DNA of 64,000 nucleotides. Source: Colius striatus (Eukaryota > Chordata > Aves > Coliiformes > Coliidae). This document shows positions 55,390 through 64,000 of this stretch, piece by piece (position 1 is the stretch's first letter; each line of letters starts with the position of its first letter). The position numbers and the translations under genes are program-made. The stretch spans positions 35,629,031 to 35,693,030 of the forward strand of contig NC_084790.1 of assembly GCF_028858725.1 (NCBI RefSeq). The letters are read 5' to 3'. The notes beneath the pieces were generated by a model. The model did not search any database, was not told where the DNA came from, and was given only the letters and a program-made list of their open reading frames with translations.

Positions 55390-56960
55390 ATGTTCGTTGT
55401 TTACTATCAACTTTATACTTTCTCCTCTGTTATTTCCTATTAAGCTTTCCTTGAGCAAGAGTCCATCAGATGCTGCTTCATGTTGCCTCACTTCTTGCTT
55501 CTCCCTGCATAGCTTCATCTTAGTCATTGACATTGGTTTCTCTTCTTATTATAGATGCCTCACCCTGATTCCTTATGGCTTTGTTTTTCAAGTTGATTTC
55601 TCATTAAGTTTGTTTTTCATCTTTCTAGTCCATTTGATCTTCGTCTGTTTCTGTATCTGAGAGATTACTTCTATTTGATTTTGCCAGCCATCTTATCTGA
55701 TTACTGCATCTCCAAGTCTCTTTCTCATGACTGCCACCTCCTCATATCATTTATGATAATGCAGCTATCCATGACTGGTTGTTGAACCAGACAGGTTTCT
55801 TGACATCCTCTTCCTAACTCTTATTTCATACTCAATTATCCCTTTTTTTTTTTTTTTTTTTGCCTCCCCTGAGTGCATTTCCCAGTTCCTTTGCTTTGCA
55901 GGCTGTCTGGAGCTCTGCCTCAGGCTTTTTTTCCTTTATCTCTTCTCCTGTAGAATCTAAAGGTTTCCAGAGAAAAACTGATTAGAATTGGCTTGTTTGC
56001 CTTTGTTCTGCACTCTTGCCTGCTACTTAGTGATGGATTCTTGTGTTTGATCTCTGCTTTTCCTGCCTCTAACTACTTAGCTTGACCCTAAAGCCCCATT
56101 AATTCATTTTTATTTGTTTTCATTCCAGATTTCTCTTTTTTACCTCTTGTTGCCATCTCACTTTCTGATTTTTATTCTGAGTTACTATCCTCCATCCTTA
56201 AAGCTGACAGTCAACTTTAGTCTGCTTACCTTCTCTTCCAAACTTCTGAACAGAAAAATTTACAGTTCTTGTCATACGTTCTCTCTTATTTATACTGATT
56301 TCATTCCAATCCAGGTTCTATGCTTTGCTGAAACTACTTTCATTAAGATCTGACTGCCTTTGGCCAAGTTGCAAGGATTCCCCTTCTTTCTTACCATCTT
56401 TGATCTCTGCTGCTTTCGGTACTGTGTATGTGTAATCCTCTAGTACTTTACTTCTTATTCTCCCTGGACTTCTGATGTACTGTCCTCTTGTTATACTCCA
56501 CCGCCTTCAACTCCAATTATTTCTTCTCTACTGCTGTCTGTACTTTTATTTCCAGTCTTTCCTGCCCCCTCTCCACTTTAATTTACATTCTCTTCTACCA
56601 AATTTTTCAACTTGAAATCGTTATGATGTTACTTTAAACTTAGTACCACCATACCAGATGTATTTATTCTTTCCTGTTTTCACTGTTGTTTTAACTGAGG
56701 CACTTCAAATTTAGAATATTTCTTTCCAGTGTTTGAGGGGTTATTTTGTTGCAGTTTTTTGTTAATCTTATTCTTTTTGTTTTGATCTTCTTCCATGCTT
56801 GCACAAAGCTCCCTCACTTCTCCTGGTGTAATATCCTCTGTGATCTTAACTTGGTCTTTGTTGTCACAACCAGAGTTCTTTTTTACCTGTTGTTCTTTTT
56901 TGGTGTTCCAACCAGTGTCATCTTCTTTGTTTCTTCAGCAGCTTGTACTGTGTAAGGTGA
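55390..56960. other. Pyrimidine-rich, strand-asymmetric tract in intron 1
   Basis: Over about 1.5 kb the plus strand is dominated by C and T, with few purine runs, including a T run near 55843-55861 and many TTCTTC, CTTCTC and TCTTTC words. The surrounding intron is more balanced. No transposon terminus was seen. Mild T-over-A excess is normal on the sense strand of transcribed introns, but this is stronger. Confidence 0.55.
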
Positions 56961-59900
56961 ATTTAGCTGTATTATTTTGTGCTTACTGTCTCTTTACTCC
57001 CATCACCTTGAAGCTTGAGCTTACGGGAAAAAGCTTGTGCAATGTCCTGCAGTTTTAGTCCTAGAGTTGTCTGTGTACTCTTGGTTTGTTGTCATGACCT
57101 CCTAATGCTTCTTTGAACCGTAGGTGTTTGGCCAAAGTGTGTTGACCTACAAAAGATGAGAACTTTGTAAAGGACAAGATAAAGAACCCTTCATATCTGT
57201 GCATCTCCTGTCTTGAAATGCTGCTGTTTGTTAAAAATTGATGGGGTTTTGGCTCTCTATCCTCTCTTGCCATGCCTTTATCATAAGCTTCTCAAGACAA
57301 GGGTGCATCTGCTGTGCAATAAAGTTTAAAAAGTTTCTGCTAATTTTTGATACAGGTAGGGTTTTTTTGTTGTGCTGTTTTGGAAATGGTCTTCCTAAAG
57401 CTGGAATCTTTTGAGCAAGTGGTGCTGAAGCTCTGAGTGGATACAAAATAGCCAAATTTCTCTCAAAGCCTTTGTTAAAGAAGAAAAATGGAATCTGCAG
57501 TCAAGGGGCAATACTGTTTTAATTTCTATCCTTCATCATTGGTATTTTCTGCAATCTCACATCAGTAGTCCATTATAAAACTGATTTGCAGAAGGGAACT
57601 GTTAGACTTCATTGCTCCACAGTCACCATTACTGTTAGGCTAAACTGCAAGTCTGAAGTAATCTGTATGGGTTTTTTTGTGTGGGTTGGGGTTTTTATTT
57701 GTTCTTTTTGTTTGTTTTATTTTATATGCAAGCAAACTTTGCAATGTAACTCTACTGATGTCTCTAGTGATCTAGTTTATAGCACAGGTCCACAAAGTTT
57801 GCATTACTATATCTGAGGGGACAAGAATCTGTAGTTCATACAAGCTGTGGGAAGAAGGAGACTCTTAAATGGCTTTCTGTTGCAGTAGTTGTGCTATAAA
57901 ATCTGTTCTTCCTTCCTGCTCTTCTACTGTTAAAGTGGCAGACTTGAAAGCAAGGCATTTGCTTTGGCAAAATGTTACAGGAAACAAGGGAATTTATTGA
58001 GATCTTAGTGTTTATATTGGGACTGGAAAATACTCTGTGTATTTTTTTCCTTACAGCTTTGCATATTAGCCCCTTAATCTAAGATGTCTGTGAGGGAAGC
58101 TTGAAATCAGGCTGGAAATTGGAGAGATGACTGGAATAAACAAAGTAGATGTTATTCTTGATGGATTTAATGGTGGCTTTGGTTTTTTACAATACTGAAA
58201 GAACTTCCAGTATAAGAGAACATGAGGACAGATCATCTAGTATCTCCCTTAAGCATCTGCTGTTAAAGTAACACAGAATAAATCTGGAATTCATAACTTA
58301 AGAAAATTATAGTTCTGATGAAATGTCTCTTCTGAGCTCATATGGACAATATAGATCATTAACTGTACTTCAGCCATATCTTCAGTTGTCAGAGGTTCTT
58401 CTGGTCAAGTGAATATAGGGGTCATCGAAATGTGCCAGCTTCATTATGAGCATGGGTACAATCAGGGAAGAAGACCATCTGAATAGTAGAGTTGATGAGC
58501 AGAGACAGAATGAAATGTGAATTGTACTTCCAGGAACTAAGAACCTTGATATTTCTCTTTCAACACATTGACAGTAGATGAAACTTCCATTCTTGCCACT
58601 GGCAAGCAGATGTAGGAAGCATACAAGCAGAATCCAAGAACAGTGATAGTCAGGCATCTCTTGAAGTTCTTCAGTACTTTTTCTAGTATTTATGGCCTGT
58701 GAGCTCTGTTCATTTCCTGAAAACCATGAGGTGTGTCCTTTTAGCAAAGCTATCTCAAGCAACTGCATAATCTACGAAATAACTCCTTTTAATCTTAATG
58801 TAGAAAGAAATATTTCAACTATGTAAATACTCCTCCAAATTCACAGAGTTTTTCCTGCAAAGGACTAGCTCCTTCTGAAGCTGAGACTAACCTTAAATTA
58901 TGTCTCATCTTAAATGTTTGCTTTTAAGTGGCACATTAAATTAATTCTGTCACTTTGGTAACTAAAAAATCGATTTCTATTTTTTCAAAGCACTTCAAGA
59001 AGTGATAGTTTGGAATAAGAACAAACATGGGACATTGCATCCATCCAAGACTTTTTTTTTTTTCATAAAATGAGAATGGTTTTGGAAAACATAGATTACA
59101 ATAAAATCAGCTTTGGATTTAGCAATCACTACTAACAGTGCAAGATAATCTAACTGACATCTACAATGCTGTCAGACTTTTAGGTTACTGAATATGCCCT
59201 CACAATTACTATTGTCCACGTGACTGGTCTTATTTTTCATTATAAAGAAATTACAATGTTTATTACATAGGGAAGTTGTAAACTGTCTGTATGGTTTTTA
59301 CTCTAAAGGTGAGCTTTTCAGTAATGAACTGTGCATGCCTTTCTCCTTTGAGCTGACTATAATTTTACATTCTTTGAACTTGCCACAATGGTTTCTTTTG
59401 TAAAAATCAACACCTGAAACCAACTTGACATAAAGTGTCTTTGTTACTTTAGATTTGAATCTTTCTCACCTGAAGGAATTGTTGGAAAATTGTGTAAATC
59501 TTAGGCTTTGCTTCTAAAAAAATGGTTATGCAGTGCTGCCAGTTGACTTCTACCTGCTGACTGAATTGATTGATGATTTTTTTCCTCTGTTTGATGAAGC
59601 TATACTTAGAGCTTTTTTGTGTCTAACTTTTAGAGAACAAGTTTGTGTTGGTGAATATATAATAGAGTTCTTTTAGGTCTTCCTGCCACTTTAAAGTTTC
59701 ACAGATTTGTGAAGTAAATAAATGCCATTGCATTGATTGGCTTCCTAGGCCCCCTCTCTTCTGTTGTGTTTCTTTTTTTTAATCTCCTAGGTAAGCAAGG
59801 TTCTGATGTAGAATACAAGCATACATCTGTAGGACAACAGCCTTAAGAACATCAGTATACATGCTTGAGATGACAGAAGAGTCAACTTCATTTTGAAGTT

Positions 59901-62727
59901 CAGCTTTACAGTCCTATGATTATTTTTTTTCTGCTTTAATATGACTTCTGCATCTAACATACAATGTACTGCAAGAACAGGAGATAATTGCAGTATATGG
60001 GAAAGTTGAGATTCCATACTACATTTTTTTTACATGCTGGTTTCTAGCTGTTGCTATTTTAAAAAATGATATTGCTAGAATATGGTGGAGAGTCACTCTG
60101 AGAACAAGAACTTGTGCCTTATACCCTCTCTTAATACACATAATGTAGTTAAGCAGCTGTTTACAGTAGAAATGAACTCAGGCCTGTTTTTGGTTTGTTT
60201 TAAATTGAAACCTCTTTTGCTGCTCTCCAGATAGATTACTTGAGGAAGAGGCCTCTACATGTTGTATATAGAACTATGGCAACAAAACAGGAAACTCATT
60301 AAAGTATTTTGTTCAAGGTCATGCTAATCATATCCCAAAAATGCTTTGTCAGATTACCCATTTTGCTATGAAAACCCACAAAACAATTGCCAATTTGTAA
60401 GGAAGTACGTGTATGTAGTATTATCTAATTATAAAATGTCACATTATTTCCCTTTCGATTCTCCTTCCAGCCTTTCTTGTTAAAGGAAATGGCGGGTGGG
60501 AAAATGCTCTGACGAGCTTTTACTCTGCTGGTTATATCCTATAAATGTAACTGAATGTGGCTATTGACTTCTCAAGTTCCAACACAGCTGTGTCTTTTAG
60601 CTTTTCGGACTTAGTAACATAGAAAAATGCACATGGCCAGTGTGTGCAACAGTCAGTTCATATTGTTCAGTGTAGTGGCACATGGACTATGTTTGTTGTC
60701 AATGTGCAAATATGAGCCTCTGACCTTGCAGAGCCCTCCACTAAGCAGGCCTTTGCTGTTGAAAGATAGGAAGTTCTTCTATAAGGATTGTAAACATGAT
60801 AAAAAAAACTATGATTTTCAATGGACAAACCCATTTGAGTGTAGGGTGAGTTTTGAAAGAGTACTTAGCAAGCTGCTATGTAAAAGTGGCAATGTTATTT
60901 TTTTCACAGCAGTACTATGCAAGCCATAAGCTCTTGAAGAACTGTGGTGTTTTTAGTCTTGAATTCTGGCTTTGGAAACTTTAAAAGGATGAAAAAATTC
61001 TTTTAGAGAAAATTACTCATTACACATGTAGAAAGGGCAAAGAACACAGGCAGTATTTTCTATGGAATGTTCTTCATGTGCTGTGGAGACCAATTGAGGA
61101 GTTCTGCTCTGGTGGGGTTTTTTTTGTCTTCCACTAATGTCATGTGATTAAAGCTAACTCATTTGGAAGCAAAGTAGATATTGTAGTTGGACAATGTTTT
61201 TCTAGTCCAAACTTTGGAAATATTTTGTAAATTGAGACTTTCAGTCTTGTAGATAATAAAGTCTGAAAGTCACTTAAACAGAGTGATGTACAAGAGAAAA
61301 TTCAATGTGATAAATAACTTATTAGGTGAACTGCTGGGTTTGGACTGTGTTGTTTGGGATTTTCTTGTATGTGGGGTTTTTTCTCTTGGTTTGGGGTTTT
61401 TTTATGACTACTTTTTGATAATAATTAAGAACAATGGAAGTACCAAGTGTGCATTGAAATGGACATATTAATAACCAGAAAAATATTATTTTGATATTTG
61501 TAAAGTATCCTTATTTGCTGCTGCCTTCCAGTAAGTACTTAATAATGTGTAATGAAGAAAAGAAACAGTAACTAAATACTTTGAGGGTTAAAACCTGGGA
61601 TTTTTCTGCCAATGGTCTTATTTCTAAAGTTGGAGACCTCAGCAGGTGTGCTGATCATGTCAACTGTGTTATGTTTAAAGATAAATATTTAAGTTTTAGA
61701 CTGAGGAGAAAGTATATAATAAAGGAATTTTAAAAGCAATGTTTTATGTGCTTCAGAGTTGACTGAAAATGAGTGGAAAATGATATACAACACAGCATAC
61801 GTTAAATTCATAAGTGAAGTCTCCACATACAAGTTTTCAGGGTAAATGTCTTTGTATTACACCATCAGTAATGGTTTAAGTGCTGTCTTAATTCATAAAT
61901 ACTGTGGAGTTTGAGAATGTTAGTGAAATAGCAGTTGTGAACATATTGATGGTAAACTTAGTCTCTGAAACAAAGCAAAGTATAAATTTGTTACACTTTA
62001 TTGGATAACTTGAAAAGCAGTATTACACAAGCAAAAAACTTTTTCTAGCAGGAAGCCTGTTTTGTACTTGTAAAGAGCAGATGTATATTTTCAGTGGACA
62101 AAGCATTGGAGAACAAGATGTGATACGGGTTTAATTAGGCAAGTAAGGACATGGGTGCCACTGGCATGTGGCTTAGTAAAATCCAAAAGTGTGGCTAACA
62201 TCTGCTTTGTAGTAAATTGAAAAATAAAACATTTTTGAGATTAAATGACTGCCACTGTCACTGCAATGGTGTTACATAGCTTAGATTTTGTGAGTTGGCA
62301 GGGACTTCAAGTGTCTGCCTCCTAGCTGAATGCTATCATTAACAAACTGTGGAGTAGGACCAATACTGCTCTTCTGTAGAGATAAATCCAGAACAAGTCA
62401 ATACAAAAGATTGTTTTTGGTGTGTTTATGGAAATATTTTTATTGATACAGCATAGTTCATCCTTCTAGAGAACTCATATAGTTGAGTAAAGTAAAAGTA
62501 TGAGTTTACTGGTATGTGTTCCTCCTTCAGTAATGGAGGCATACCAATAATTTACTGTAAAATAAATCAGTTTTATTGTGAGCCCAAGAGAATAATCTAA
62601 ATTGGCAATAAACTGCAGTCAGCTACTGCTTTGTGCTTTATCTGAGCATCTGTAGGTCATGCAGAGGAAGTCTGTAGGTAATGGTGAGCATTGTAGCTAG
62701 GGCAACCTTTGCGCAGTGTTCTTATGC

Positions 62728-63202
62728 TTCACAGAATCACAGAATCTTAAGGGTTAGAAGGGACTTGGAAAGATCATCTAGTCCAACCTCCCTTCTAGAT
62801 CAGGACCTCCTAGAGCCGGTCACACAGGAACTCGTCCAGGTGGGTTTTGGATGTCTCCAGAGAAAGAGACTCCACAACCCATCTGGGCAGCCCATTCCAG
62901 TGCTCTGTCACTCTCACAGTGAAGAAATTCTTCCTTGTATTTCTTTAAAACCTCTTGTGTTCCAGTTTAAACCCATTGCCCATTGTCCTATCATTGAGAA
63001 CAGCCTGGCTTCATCCTCCTGACACCCACCCTTTATGTATTTTTAAGCATGAATAAGGTCACCCCTCAGTCTCCTCCAATGTAAAGAGCCCCAACTCCTT
63101 CAGCGTTTCATCATGAGGGAGTTGCTTCACTCGGTCATCTTTGTGGCCTTGTGCTGAACTCTTTCCAGCAGCTTCCTGTCCTTCTTGAACTGAGGGACCT
63201 GT
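62728..63202 (-). mobile_element. CR1 3' end fragment in SLC44A1 intron 1
   Basis: The plus strand reads TCACAGAATCACAGAATCTT, GATCATCTAGTCCAACCTCC, CATCTGGGCAGCCCATTCCA and so on: the inverse of a CR1 3' UTR plus end of ORF2, 5'-truncated near 63202. The tail has CACAGAATC octamers, which differ from the CATAGAATC of the other copies and suggest another subfamily or decay. Confidence 0.93.
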
Positions 63203-64000
63203 TCACAGTGCAGTCAACTAGGGATTTTCTAGGAAAAATTGTAATAAAGTGGATGAAGTCGTGAACTGAAAATAGTTTGACCACTTCAAGACTTTACTTT
63301 GGATACTTTAACAGAATGCATTCACACAAAAAAAATTTATATAGAGAGCTAGTTTACTTGGATTGCTTATTTTCTTCTCAGATATGTACTTGTGTGGGGA
63401 AGTAAGTCTAGAGTTTTTTAGGATGAAGTTCAGGTATTTTGGGCTTTTTAAGGAACAGTGTCATTCAATTTTCAGAGTAGTGAAAGATCCTAGAATAATT
63501 ACAGACTTTGCTCTCCCTAGAGGTAACAAACTCAGACCTTTATATCGGCATTTTCAAGGCGTTGTCTATGCTCTGTTTGCCTGTCTTTTCCCCCCGTCTC
63601 AGTAAGAATTCCTTTGTGCAGTGTATTTAGCAGGTTAAAAGTTGCATAATGCTTTTGTTTGAAAATATGAAACGGCTTGCTAAATCTTAATTTTGTATTC
63701 AAATATTTTACACACTTGTTCAGTCGTCATCTACTAAGTTGTCTGTGTATGTGGAGGAATGCATGATTCATGTTTATAGTGACACATACATAGTTTACAC
63801 CTGTAATTGATATCACACGTTTTAACCGCTTCGTGGTCAAATTGCCGTTCACATGCAGTGTATACTAGTCATCTTATTTGCTGCATTTTAACATAACAAG
63901 AGGAGTGGCTTGTAACTTAATTTGATGTCAAAATGACTGCAGCTTCTTATGGAATAGGGGACTTACGCATTGCTTTTAGGATTCAGATTAATATTCTGAT
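63203..64000. other. Intron 1 continuation, nothing recognised
   Basis: AT-rich intronic sequence without repeat or exon signature. Confidence 0.5.

Larger units (their letters stand above)
52762..64000 (+). other. SLC44A1: SLC44A1 intron 1, 5' part, runs past the window end
   Basis: It begins with the donor GTGAGC. No second exon with the expected SLC44A1 continuation was found, so the intron is longer than 11 kb. It contains a 33-bp minisatellite, a degenerate repeat zone, a pyrimidine-rich tract (about 55390-56960) and a CR1 copy. Apparent acceptor sites, such as the T-run followed by CCCCCAG at about 54113-54131, are not followed by a recognisable exon. Open frames in the interval (up to 218 codons) arise from repeats or skewed composition. 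Confidence 0.75.

Noticed and set aside
1..64000. CRISPR arrays, bacterial operons or prophage
   Set aside because: No regularly spaced repeats with unique spacers and no bacterial gene organisation; all signs are of a vertebrate nuclear genome.

Overview
The window looks like avian nuclear DNA. It has many CR1 LINE fragments, including tails of the TTCTATGATTCTATGA type, an endogenous retrovirus of the class III (ERV-L) type, and one CpG-island promoter followed by an exon that reads as the first coding exon of SLC44A1. In other vertebrates the region upstream of SLC44A1 is a gene-poor interval towards ABCA1, which fits about 52 kb here without a recognisable host gene. In chicken the locus is on chromosome Z. 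The species cannot be named from the sequence alone.

Layout. 1-2190: 5'-cut CR1, plus strand. 4668-6820: minus-strand CR1 with an internal deletion, interrupted at 4900-5455 by a solo LTR with a CCCCT target duplication. 7803-14900: AT-rich intergenic DNA with short CR1 pieces. 14905-17022: plus-strand CR1 that keeps its 5' half and lacks its 3' end. 21809-23116: an older LTR-like element with 81-bp internal repeats and a nested CR1. 31702-33105: two abutting minus-strand CR1 copies. 33963-40722: a complete provirus on the minus strand. 40728-52100: intergenic, ending in a decayed unidentified coding-like stretch on the minus strand. 52240-52800: CpG island, then SLC44A1 exon 1 (52735-52761). 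From 52762 to the window end: intron 1, with a 33-bp minisatellite, a pyrimidine-rich tract and one CR1.

The provirus is the main attraction. Its two 555-bp LTRs look identical by eye and are flanked by a perfect 5-bp duplication (CCTAT). The primer-binding site matches tRNA-Lys(1,2). Gag (680 aa) and Pol (protease, RT, RNase H, integrase) are both open and share one frame, separated only by a TAG codon followed by a potential hairpin. This suggests stop-codon readthrough. There is no env. Gag is odd: its first ~135 residues carry at least three strongly hydrophobic segments, it has a 26-residue triplication, its capsid-like part resembles the ERV-L/Fv1 type, and it has no CCHC zinc knuckle. 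A solo LTR of the same family, nested in CR1 #2, shows that the family has been active more than once here.

The host gene and the repeats do not form a pathway. The only inferred functional links are cis-regulatory: a CRE plus TATA in the LTRs, an RFX-like palindrome in the SLC44A1 CpG island, and a CTCF-like site beside the provirus.
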